DNA of 64,000 nt from Leptospira bouyouniensis (GTDB lineage Bacteria; Spirochaetota; Leptospiria; Leptospirales; Leptospiraceae), in NCBI RefSeq assembly GCF_004769525.1, contig NZ_RQFT01000012.1, forward strand, positions 442,001-506,000, in the 5' to 3' direction. This document shows, piece after piece, positions 50,358 to 57,829 of the stretch. The position numbers and the translations under genes are program-made. How positions within the stretch are numbered: the first letter of the stretch is position 1; each line of letters starts with the position of its first letter. Under the pieces are notes generated by a model. The model did no database searches. It had not been told where the DNA came from and worked only from the letters and a program-made list of their open reading frames with translations.

Positions 50358-51854
50358 ATGGCAAAAAAAAATTACATCATTGGGATTGATGCAGGTACTA
50401 CTGGAATTCGAACATTTTGTTTTAACGACAAAGGGAAAGTGATTTCGTCAGCTTACCAAGAGTTCAAACAATACTATCCCAAACCAGGTTGGGTGGAACA
50501 TGACCCAGAAGAAATCTGGCAAAAAACACAAAAACTCATTTCAGCTGCCATTAAAAATGGAAATCTCAATCCAAAAGATGCCGTTGCCATAGGGATTACA
50601 AACCAAAGAGAAACATCTGTTGTATGGGATAAAAAAACTGGAAAACCAGTGTATAATGCGATTGTTTGGCAGTGCCGACGAACATCGGATATTTGTAAGG
50701 ATCTAAAAAAACAGAGTTTAGATTCTAACTTTCGAAACAAAACAGGACTTGTGTTAGATGCTTATTTCTCTGGAACCAAAATCCAATGGATTTTAGACAA
50801 TGTGAAAGGTGCAAGGGAACGTGCTGAAAAAGGCGATTTGTTATTTGGAACTATCGATACTTGGTTATTATACAAACTAACAGGACATAAAGAACATAAA
50901 ACAGACCATACCAACGCATCTCGTACATTACTCTTCAACATCCAAACAAAAGAATGGGATGAAGAACTTTGTAAAATTTTAAAAGTGCCAATGTCAATGT
51001 TGCCTAAGGCATATAATTCCAAAAATCTATTTGGATTTACTTCGAATGTAAAGTCCATCCCTGATGGGATTCCAATCTCTTCGCTTGTGGGTGACCAACA
51101 GGGTGCTCTTTTTGGTCAGTTATGTACTGAACCTGGCGAAGCAAAGAACACGTATGGAACAGGTTGTTTTTTACTCTTTAATGTGGGAGATGAATTTAGA
51201 ATCTCAAACCAAGGGCTCATCACCACACTTGCTTTGGGTCCAGAGGGTAAAACAGTATATTGTTTAGAAGGATCCGTATTCATTGGAGGAGCTGTTGTCC
51301 AATTTTTAAGGGACAATTTAGAATTTTTTAAATACTCCAAAGACTCGGAAAAATTAGTGAAGTCGATCAAAACAAAAGATGATGTGGTGTTTGTCCCAGC
51401 CTTCGCTGGCCTAGGTGCTCCGCATTGGGACCAAGAAGCGCGTGGTGCAATCTTTGGACTTTCACGTGATACAACACCTGCGCAGATTACAAGAGCCGCC
51501 CTAAAAGCCATTGCCTTGCAGTCCTATGAACTGGCCAATGCCATGGAAAAAGAAACGGGAAAACCACTTAAATTTTTAAGAGTGGATGGTGGTGCCACTT
51601 CTAACGCATGGCTTATGCAATTCCAAGCTGATATTTTGGGTACCAAAGTGATCCGACCACAAAACGTTGATACTACGGTGCTTGGGGCCGCGTATCTCGC
51701 AGGGCTTGAAAGAGGATTTTTTAAATCAGTAGCACACTTGCGAAAAGAGGAAACAAAAACCACACAATTCACTCCTAAAATGAAAGAAGCAGAGCGAAAG
51801 GAAGAAATTGATAAGTGGAATCTGGCAATTGCAAGGGTGAAAACGGAAAACTAA
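50358..51854 (+). CDS. glpK: Glycerol kinase
   Basis: ATP-dependent phosphorylation of glycerol. 498 residues with FGGY motifs: DAGTTGIRTFCF at the N-terminus, GITNQRETSVVWD, substrate-contact GDQQGALFGQ and the C-terminal FLRVDGGATSNAWLMQ. GAGGT site just upstream, with the start one base after the MBL-fold stop. No glycerol transporter is adjacent. Confidence 0.97.
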   Translation: MAKKNYIIGIDAGTTGIRTFCFNDKGKVISSAYQEFKQYYPKPGWVEHDPEEIWQKTQKLISAAIKNGNLNPKDAVAIGITNQRETSVVWDKKTGKPVYNAIVWQCRRTSDICKDLKKQSLDSNFRNKTGLVLDAYFSGTKIQWILDNVKGARERAEKGDLLFGTIDTWLLYKLTGHKEHKTDHTNASRTLLFNIQTKEWDEELCKILKVPMSMLPKAYNSKNLFGFTSNVKSIPDGIPISSLVGDQQGALFGQLCTEPGEAKNTYGTGCFLLFNVGDEFRISNQGLITTLALGPEGKTVYCLEGSVFIGGAVVQFLRDNLEFFKYSKDSEKLVKSIKTKDDVVFVPAFAGLGAPHWDQEARGAIFGLSRDTTPAQITRAALKAIALQSYELANAMEKETGKPLKFLRVDGGATSNAWLMQFQADILGTKVIRPQNVDTTVLGAAYLAGLERGFFKSVAHLRKEETKTTQFTPKMKEAERKEEIDKWNLAIARVKTEN

Positions 51855-51880
51855 ACAAAATTTAAATTGTAGAGTTGTCA

Positions 51881-52552
51881 TTAGTTAAGATCGGTTTGGT
51901 TCTTATTTGGAATTCTGTATTCGACTTTGATAAGGTAAAGTCCAATCAGAAATAACCAAATCGGAAAACTTAATTGGCATACTAAGAGAATCCCTGGTGT
52001 TAGTAACCAGGGATAACTGGCTATCATTTGGAATCCAAATCCAAGTATTGCTGTAACTAAAATCAAACTTCCCAAAGTATTTTTCCGATACGAAACTCCA
52101 TACAATAATATTGCTAGGGCTAACATGATAGAGATCATATGCATAATGCCTGTGATGAAACTTAAAATGAAAACAATCGTATCGGCGGTGAGAGGATAAA
52201 CATTTACGGGATAGACAAGTCGTCCTAAAAGTAAATCAACTAGAACAAACAAAGGAATAATGAATAAATAAAACAATCCAGAAGCAAATAAGGAAAGTTT
52301 TGATTCAATAATTAGTCTCACATTAGTTAGGGTATAAATCGCTGGAAGTAAAGAGATTGTGGCAAAAATCAAAATCTCATCGGCAATTTGAAGGTAAAAC
52401 TTCCATTCCATAATCCATAAATGTAAATGTGAAGTTTCACTAGGTGGTGGTGGAACGATATAAAGAAGTGAATAGTATATTGCAAATAACAAACTTGCGA
52501 TAAAAAAAGGAAGTCCCTTTAGGGTATAAGATTTGTTAACGATCTCATTCAT
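51881..52552 (-). CDS. Predicted polytopic membrane protein
   Basis: About 223 residues with six to seven hydrophobic segments and no recognised motif. The ATG at 52552 begins just before the first helix. A TTG at 52645 would add 31 residues and overlap the neighbour by 32 bases. Neither start has a clear ribosome site. Function unknown; convergent to glpK and downstream of the FliG-like gene on the same strand. Confidence 0.7.
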   Translation of the reverse strand: MNEIVNKSYTLKGLPFFIASLLFAIYYSLLYIVPPPPSETSHLHLWIMEWKFYLQIADEILIFATISLLPAIYTLTNVRLIIESKLSLFASGLFYLFIIPLFVLVDLLLGRLVYPVNVYPLTADTIVFILSFITGIMHMISIMLALAILLYGVSYRKNTLGSLILVTAILGFGFQMIASYPWLLTPGILLVCQLSFPIWLFLIGLYLIKVEYRIPNKNQTDLN

Positions 52553-52613
52553 GTTGATTAGTTTATTAAGAATATTTTTAAGTCTACTGAAATAAAAAAA
52601 AATGGATCTAAGA

Positions 52614-53792
52614 TTAGTAATCAAACCATAACAGTGAGAATTCAAATGGTTTTTTGTCTTTTGTAATTCCCGCTCCCACTAGAAACAATCCTGTTTCATA
52701 ATAGGGAATTTCTAATATCAAATCTTTTGGCAATCGGTGGAATTCATTCGTTTCTAATTCTTTACGAGTTAGGAACAAATCAAAACGAATGGAATCAATC
52801 CACTCACTTGTCTTGAAAAAAAGTTTTGTTTTCGTTTTACCAAAAAATGATAAAAAATCTCCGTTCATACAAAAATCAAATTTTTCAGAAGATTCGAACG
52901 GAATTAATTCTTTCGATTCGGCTTCACCATATTCACGAAAGGTATAAATTTGGCCTTCTTCATAATAGAGGTTCCTTGCAAAACGTTTGTAAAGTTCAGA
53001 TTCAATGATAGAGATAAGGTCTTCCCCTTCAGGTGGTTTTTGTGACGGTGCCTTCTCAATTTGGTTCATTTTGTTTTTTGAAATAGATTTACGAACTACG
53101 TCCAAAACGGGAGGAGATAGTCTTGGTAATATGTAACGGAAGAATCGTTCATCATGGTTTCTTAATATTTCCTGAAGGAAGATTCCATGAATGAGTGGGA
53201 TCAGTTCCACAGTGAACATTTGGTGGTTTAGGAATTGGGCAAAGTCTGTTTCAAAGCGAAAGAGGTTTGTGATAATTTTTAATTCTTCTTCTTTTGTTCC
53301 GGAAAATAAAATTGCCACCAGCCGGTTTAGATACAATTTACTTTTTTTGTCTACATAAAGGGAATCAATCGTTTCTAGGACTTTTTTTTCATCAAACTCT
53401 GGATTGACGATGTCACGAAGTGATAAGTATTTAGTTTGGTTAAACTTTTCACGTTTACTTCGATACAAATTTGTTGGATTTTGTTTTTGTCCACCTACAA
53501 TACGTTTGGTAAGTGAAAATCCTGGTTTTGGTTTTTGAAACCATTCTGACTTTTGGATTGGACTTTGAAAGTATGGAGGAGTCGAGATTGGGACTGGTTC
53601 AAAACTTTGTCTATTGTACGAAAGCGAATATAAAAAACGTGGGAATACAATCGGATTTGTGGATACAGAAGGTAAACTGGGAATTTCTTTTAATGGAATT
53701 GGGTAAAAGGGAAGGGGTGTCGCTACAAAACGAGCGACGGAATCCATATCTGCGAGAAAAAAGTGGTAATTATTTCCTTGGGTGTAAATCAA
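52614..53792 (-). CDS. FliG-like protein of unknown role
   Basis: A 392-residue protein without signal peptide. Residues ~150-245 resemble FliG middle/C-terminal repeats (armadillo-like helices with LNHQMFTVELIPLIHG and FLQEILRNHDERFFRYIL), the torque-transmitting switch protein of flagella. The Pro-rich N-terminal 90 residues and the C-terminal ~120 residues (beta-rich) are not recognised. Start is TTG overlapping the upstream stop by four bases. A bona fide FliG is ~340 residues and normally sits in the flagellar switch operon, so this is a paralogue at best. Similarity is by eye. Confidence 0.55.
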   Translation of the reverse strand: MIYTQGNNYHFFLADMDSVARFVATPLPFYPIPLKEIPSLPSVSTNPIVFPRFLYSLSYNRQSFEPVPISTPPYFQSPIQKSEWFQKPKPGFSLTKRIVGGQKQNPTNLYRSKREKFNQTKYLSLRDIVNPEFDEKKVLETIDSLYVDKKSKLYLNRLVAILFSGTKEEELKIITNLFRFETDFAQFLNHQMFTVELIPLIHGIFLQEILRNHDERFFRYILPRLSPPVLDVVRKSISKNKMNQIEKAPSQKPPEGEDLISIIESELYKRFARNLYYEEGQIYTFREYGEAESKELIPFESSEKFDFCMNGDFLSFFGKTKTKLFFKTSEWIDSIRFDLFLTRKELETNEFHRLPKDLILEIPYYETGLFLVGAGITKDKKPFEFSLLWFDY

Positions 53793-54034
53793 ACAGGTGG
53801 AGATTTTTTTAATTTCTTTTGGATTCTAATGCGAAAGTGTTCCCAATTATAATCTTGTTTTAAAATTTCCAATTCATTGTCCACACCGAACCGCATAAAA
53901 TCAAAGATCTCTTCGTGTTCCATTCCCACAACGATCGATAAATCCTGGATCACGCGTTGTAACCTTCTCGCATCTCTGTCACTTAAAGCAAATGTCTCTA
54001 AGAGTTTTTGTTCAAATTCAGTGAGGTGGATCAA
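53789..54034 (-). CDS. Small hypothetical protein
   Basis: An 81-residue charged, helical, soluble protein. TTG start with AGGA about six bases upstream; four-base overlap with the FliG-like gene. Not recognised. Its position between the pseudo-dehydrogenase and the FliG-like gene suggests a common transcript. Confidence 0.7.
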   Translation of the reverse strand: MIHLTEFEQKLLETFALSDRDARRLQRVIQDLSIVVGMEHEEIFDFMRFGVDNELEILKQDYNWEHFRIRIQKKLKKSPPV

Positions 54035-54041
54035 AATGTTC

Positions 54042-55208
54042 CTAAAACGCAGCCACTAGAATGGTTTCGATTTCATTTTTTGGAAGTTCTCTTGGAAGAC
54101 AATCAAGAAAAGAATACGTTGCCGCCAGTGTCGCGATTCCAGGAAGATCGATTTTTTTCACTTCATATTCGGAGAGCCTTTGAGGAATCCGAAGTTCTAA
54201 ATAAATTTTACGAATCCCTTCCACTGCTTTGATTGCAGCTTCAATGACTGAGATGTTTGTTACGTCTTCGTCAAGGGCCCTTGCGATCATTACATATTTA
54301 CCAGCAGATGAAGTTAGGTTGTATTCCATAACATGTGGGAGTAGAATCGACATACTTTGGAAAATATCTAAGTTGGTGACAGTTGTGACTGCAAGTGACA
54401 ATGCATAACATAATCCAAGGCTACTTGTGGATTGTGCAATTCCTGCTAGTAAACTGGCGGCATAAATAGAGTTTTTGGGTCCTAAATTTCTTGGTTCCCG
54501 AATGGCAGGTACTATGTTTTTGGAGATAAGTTCAATGGAACGTAATGCTGTTGAAGAAGTGATTTCGTTTGCATATTTCGAGAGTATGCTATCTACTGCC
54601 GCTGATAAAATCGAAATACCTGTTTTGGCTGTTTCAGAACTCGACATACCAGCCCCTATTTTGGGATCAGATACAACCAGTTCTGGGAATGCCCATTCAT
54701 GTGCAAAATACTTTCTGTTTTTGTCTTTGTCGTCTACAATCGAAAAGAAGGGAGAACATTCATTGCCGAGTAGGGGTTTTGTTGGAACCACAACAAGCGG
54801 TAGTCCTTTTTTTTTCGGTTGTTTTCTGCCAATCAAAAGTTCTTCAGCAAACATATCATTGGTAGCCAGAAGAGATGCCGCCTTACCAGCATTCATCGAC
54901 TCAAATGAGCCGTATGCCACAACACAATCAGCATTGGAAATTCTTAAAAAATGAGCACATGTATCTAAGTCTTTAAAATGCACACGGTCGACAATGTCAT
55001 CATAAATGATCACACCTTCGGCATGTTTTTCTAAACTTGTTTTTATGATGGAGAGTTCTTCTGAATTCTCTAACTCTTTTTGAGTCGTGATGAGTACAAC
55101 TCTCGATCCAATGTTTTTAACAAAAGACCCGAGTTTATATCCACAATCGATTTCGAAATGTATTTTGGGAGGAAATTGAAAATTGATCCATTCGGGGAGA
55201 ACTGGCAT
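54042..55208 (-). CDS. Iron-containing alcohol dehydrogenase homologue lacking all metal ligands
   Basis: A 388-residue protein that aligns through its length with iron-containing alcohol dehydrogenases: nucleotide-site region VVAYGSFESMNAGKAASLLATN (normally GGGS), VVVPTKPLLGNECSPF (normally PTTAGTGSEVTPF), and ILLPHVMEYN. The four metal ligands (Asp-His-His-His) align to Ser199, Ala203, Leu272 and Ile282, so the metal site is gone and the nucleotide motif is altered. It has a good AGGGGA site at ATG 55208. Probably a pseudoenzyme with a binding or regulatory role. Neighbours are FliG-like and FlgM-like genes. Confidence 0.8.
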   Translation of the reverse strand: MPVLPEWINFQFPPKIHFEIDCGYKLGSFVKNIGSRVVLITTQKELENSEELSIIKTSLEKHAEGVIIYDDIVDRVHFKDLDTCAHFLRISNADCVVAYGSFESMNAGKAASLLATNDMFAEELLIGRKQPKKKGLPLVVVPTKPLLGNECSPFFSIVDDKDKNRKYFAHEWAFPELVVSDPKIGAGMSSSETAKTGISILSAAVDSILSKYANEITSSTALRSIELISKNIVPAIREPRNLGPKNSIYAASLLAGIAQSTSSLGLCYALSLAVTTVTNLDIFQSMSILLPHVMEYNLTSSAGKYVMIARALDEDVTNISVIEAAIKAVEGIRKIYLELRIPQRLSEYEVKKIDLPGIATLAATYSFLDCLPRELPKNEIETILVAAF

Positions 55209-55246
55209 ATGATCCCCTAACTATGAATGTACGGCGAATGAGAAAT

Positions 55247-55307
55247 CCTCGGAGAGGACAATAACAAAGGATCCCTCACCACCTGTCCTTATTACTGTTG
55301 TCCGAGG
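55247..55307. repeat. Inverted repeat at the flgM 3' end
   Basis: CCTCGGA (55247-55253) and TCCGAGG (55301-55307) face each other across 47 bases that include the flgM stop; an internal AGGACA/TGTCCT pair also fits. It may fold in the RNA between flgM and the dehydrogenase-like gene. Weak. Confidence 0.25.
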
Positions 55308-55618
55308 AAAGACGTTGCAATTTGATCGGAAATTTTATCTAACATCTCTGGTGAAAGAGTGTCATAGTCTCCGTTTTTCAATCGTTCCTTAATCGCTTTG
55401 ATTTTTTCAGTGCGATCCTCTTCTGGAGGAGCTTGGACGATTTGTTTCGCAATTTGTTTTACTTCTGCTTGTAATCTCGCTTCCGATGCAATTTTTTTAG
55501 CAGCATCAGAGATGGAGATTGTGTCCACTGGAGCTTGTGATTCTGTTTCTTTTGGTCCTTGTGGTTTTTTTGGTTCATAACCATAACCACCAACACGACC
55601 TACTTTATCGATATTCAT
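55292..55618 (-). CDS. flgM: FlgM-like anti-sigma-28 factor
   Basis: A 108-residue protein of FlgM shape: disordered Pro/Gly-rich N-terminus, VDTISISDAAKKI (residues ~31-43) and the sigma-binding RTEKIKAIKERLKNGDYD with helix EMLDKISDQIATSFL. FlgM holds sigma-28 (FliA) inactive until the hook is complete. AGAGGA site eight bases upstream of ATG 55618. No fliA is in the window. Confidence 0.82.
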   Translation of the reverse strand: MNIDKVGRVGGYGYEPKKPQGPKETESQAPVDTISISDAAKKIASEARLQAEVKQIAKQIVQAPPEEDRTEKIKAIKERLKNGDYDTLSPEMLDKISDQIATSFLGQQ

Positions 55619-55638
55619 ATTCTAGTCCTCTTCCTACA

Positions 55639-56361
55639 TCACATATCGGTGGATTCTGAATTTCCCTTAAGTGATTTTTTTCGATGATTCAAGAGAAATA
55701 CAAATTCACCCTTGGCATTGGGAGGGTTTTCAGCCAATTCCCTAGGATTTGCATAGTAAAGTACCTCTTCGAAGGCCTTTGTCAACTCCCTTCCCACAAG
55801 AACTTCTGTTTCGGGGTACAATTCCTCAAGCATCGGATACAATCTAGGGAGTTTGTGGACGGATTCATAAAAAACAATGAGTCCATCGATTTCCTTTGCT
55901 CTTTCTAATTCTCGGCGTTTTTTACTCGGTTTTTCAGAGAGAAATCCTAAAAAATACGTAGGATTCACTTGGAATCCTGACACTGATAGAAGTGCTGTCA
56001 GTGCCGATGCACCAGGGACTGGGATAATGGAGATCCCGTTTTCCCTTGCTGTCCGAACCATTTGGCTTCCCGGGTCTGAAACACCCGGTGTCCCGGCATC
56101 GGAAACAAGAGCCATTGACTTTCCTTGTTTTAATTGTTCTAATACATTTGCAAAAGGGGTTTCGGAATGGTCTCTGTAGAGAGCTAGAACCTGGGTGACG
56201 ATCCCTAATTTGTGGAAAAGAGATTTGGTTTCTTTTGTTGATTCACATAAGACAAGGTCGACTTCTTTTAAGATCTCAATGGCGCGGAGAGTGATGTCAC
56301 CCATATTGCCGATGGGAGTCGCCACAACATAGAGAGTCCCTGTTTCTCGTTTATGGGCCAA
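55639..56361 (-). CDS. rsmI: 16S rRNA 2'-O-ribose C1402 methyltransferase
   Basis: A 240-residue SAM-dependent tetrapyrrole-methylase-fold enzyme. Motifs are TLYVVATPIGNMGDITLRAI, LVSDAGTPGVSDPG and IPVPGASALTALLS. It modifies the ribosomal P-site at C1402 with RsmH. Shorter than E. coli RsmI (286); the C-terminal extra domain is absent. TTG start inside the 3' end of the lipoprotein gene (11-base overlap). Confidence 0.95.
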   Translation of the reverse strand: MAHKRETGTLYVVATPIGNMGDITLRAIEILKEVDLVLCESTKETKSLFHKLGIVTQVLALYRDHSETPFANVLEQLKQGKSMALVSDAGTPGVSDPGSQMVRTARENGISIIPVPGASALTALLSVSGFQVNPTYFLGFLSEKPSKKRRELERAKEIDGLIVFYESVHKLPRLYPMLEELYPETEVLVGRELTKAFEEVLYYANPRELAENPPNAKGEFVFLLNHRKKSLKGNSESTDM

Positions 56362-57091
56362 CGGATTGGCACCCCGGAGGGACTTGCCCTGCAGGGCAGG
56401 TGCAACCTAACTCATTATTCCCTTTGGTACAAGGGTTACAAGCAGTTCCTAAGGCACAAGCACTCGGAGTGGTGCAGGAAGGATTGGAACAAGTGGTGGT
56501 ATTACATCCCGTTCCAACGGCACAAAGTGTCTGGATGTCATTGACTCGATTGGGAATCGCACAAGTGCTCACCGCTGTCGATGGGTTCGAAATGAGTCCC
56601 CCTGTGAGCATTGACCGGATCGTAAAATTATAAATTTGGCATTTTTGGAAAAACTCAGTCCCTGGTGGAGGGACAGCAAACCGAATTCGTTTGGTGATGA
56701 CCCTTGCGGAAGAGGTGGACGCCTCATATGGAAGGTGAGGGAAACTGGGTTGTACCCCATCTTCCAACCATTCCCCTTGGATCGTTTGGATGATCCCAGG
56801 GAAGGCTGTGGTCACATATAAATTGTAACCAACAAACTGCGGTTCCCTGTTGGTAACATAGTAACGAAGGATATATTCTGGTCTTGGGTCTGGGTTATAA
56901 TTGAGTACATCTGTTTGGTAATCGTTTGTGATATTACTATTCACTGCCACCACAGAAAGGATTTGAGGAACACTTGGTGGGACGAGAAATACAAAAGGTG
57001 CCACGGGAGTGTCTGTGTTCACTCCACAATGAAAAAAAGAGAGAAAAGATACGCCGATATAGTAAATTGGATGTAAAGAAGGAAAACGCAT
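56351..57091 (-). CDS. Cys-rich predicted lipoprotein
   Basis: A 246-residue protein with signal peptide ending in F-F-H-C, a plausible spirochaetal lipobox. The middle is beta-rich, like fibronectin-type surface proteins. The last ~100 residues carry twelve Cys in a low-complexity Thr/Pro/Gly/Asn setting (GTGCNTTTCSNPSCTTPSAC). No family recognised; an envelope protein of Leptospira is my inference. Followed by rsmI with overlap. Confidence 0.75.
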   Translation of the reverse strand: MRFPSLHPIYYIGVSFLSFFHCGVNTDTPVAPFVFLVPPSVPQILSVVAVNSNITNDYQTDVLNYNPDPRPEYILRYYVTNREPQFVGYNLYVTTAFPGIIQTIQGEWLEDGVQPSFPHLPYEASTSSARVITKRIRFAVPPPGTEFFQKCQIYNFTIRSMLTGGLISNPSTAVSTCAIPNRVNDIQTLCAVGTGCNTTTCSNPSCTTPSACALGTACNPCTKGNNELGCTCPAGQVPPGCQSVGP

Positions 57092-57133
57092 TCTATTTCT
57101 CGTTTCTCTTCCAAGTTTTCAGGAATTCAATCT

Positions 57134-57829
57134 ATGGGAATCCAAAAAAAATTACTATTTGTATCCATTTCACTCATCGGACTATTTTTTCTCATCCTGC
57201 TCATGCTCGGAGGAGAGGATGAAGATGAAATTCGTCGTAAAAAAGAAAAAAGTTCACAGGCGCTCGCTCTATTTGGTGGTGGGACAGGGAACCCAAAAGG
57301 AACCAATCGTTTGGGTGTCCGAGGTGAAGATTCTGGTTCAATCTTTGATTCAGATTATTACAATGCGGGTGGGATGCGTTATGAAGACGACCCAAATATC
57401 GCTTCTGGTGAATCAGGCGAAATTCCGATCAACCCTCAGACTGGAAAACCATATCCTCCGGAAGCAATGCAAGCCTTTGAGGAACTTAGGGAACAGTTCC
57501 CTGACAATGATTTGATCCCAAAACGGATGACAGCTGAAGACAAAAAGAAACAATCCGAGTTCAATCAAAAACTCACAAGGGCCACAAACTCTGTGTTTGG
57601 TGGAAATCCAAATGCAACCGATTTAACGACATACTATGGCCACGTTCGAAAACAAGGAAAGGACCGACTTGAAATCATAAACTATCTGATTGAATCCCAA
57701 GGTGGAGACGATCCTGAGATGGATAAAAAATTCCAAGAGATTTTAAAGAACATCCAATTCCAAAACGAACAAATTGAAAAAGAAGCAGCAAACGCTTTTA
57801 CAAAAGCGGGACTACAACCCCCTCCTTAA
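57134..57829 (+). CDS. Membrane-anchored hypothetical protein
   Basis: 231 residues: N-terminal anchor (residues ~6-26, ending in MLGGEDEDE), then a hydrophilic Gly/Asp-rich stretch and a helical C-terminus (KKFQEILKNIQFQNEQIEKEAANAF). No recognised domain. Divergent from the Cys-rich lipoprotein with 42 bases between; its end overlaps the convergent nadE end by four bases. Confidence 0.75.
   Translation: MGIQKKLLFVSISLIGLFFLILLMLGGEDEDEIRRKKEKSSQALALFGGGTGNPKGTNRLGVRGEDSGSIFDSDYYNAGGMRYEDDPNIASGESGEIPINPQTGKPYPPEAMQAFEELREQFPDNDLIPKRMTAEDKKKQSEFNQKLTRATNSVFGGNPNATDLTTYYGHVRKQGKDRLEIINYLIESQGGDDPEMDKKFQEILKNIQFQNEQIEKEAANAFTKAGLQPPP

Noticed and set aside
54475..54954. 159-codon frame antisense to the dehydrogenase-like gene
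   Set aside because: The minus-strand protein has clear family similarity throughout; this frame has none.
55398..55580. Frame opposite the FlgM-like gene
   Set aside because: The minus-strand protein has a FlgM sigma-binding motif and a strong ribosome site; the opposite frame has neither.
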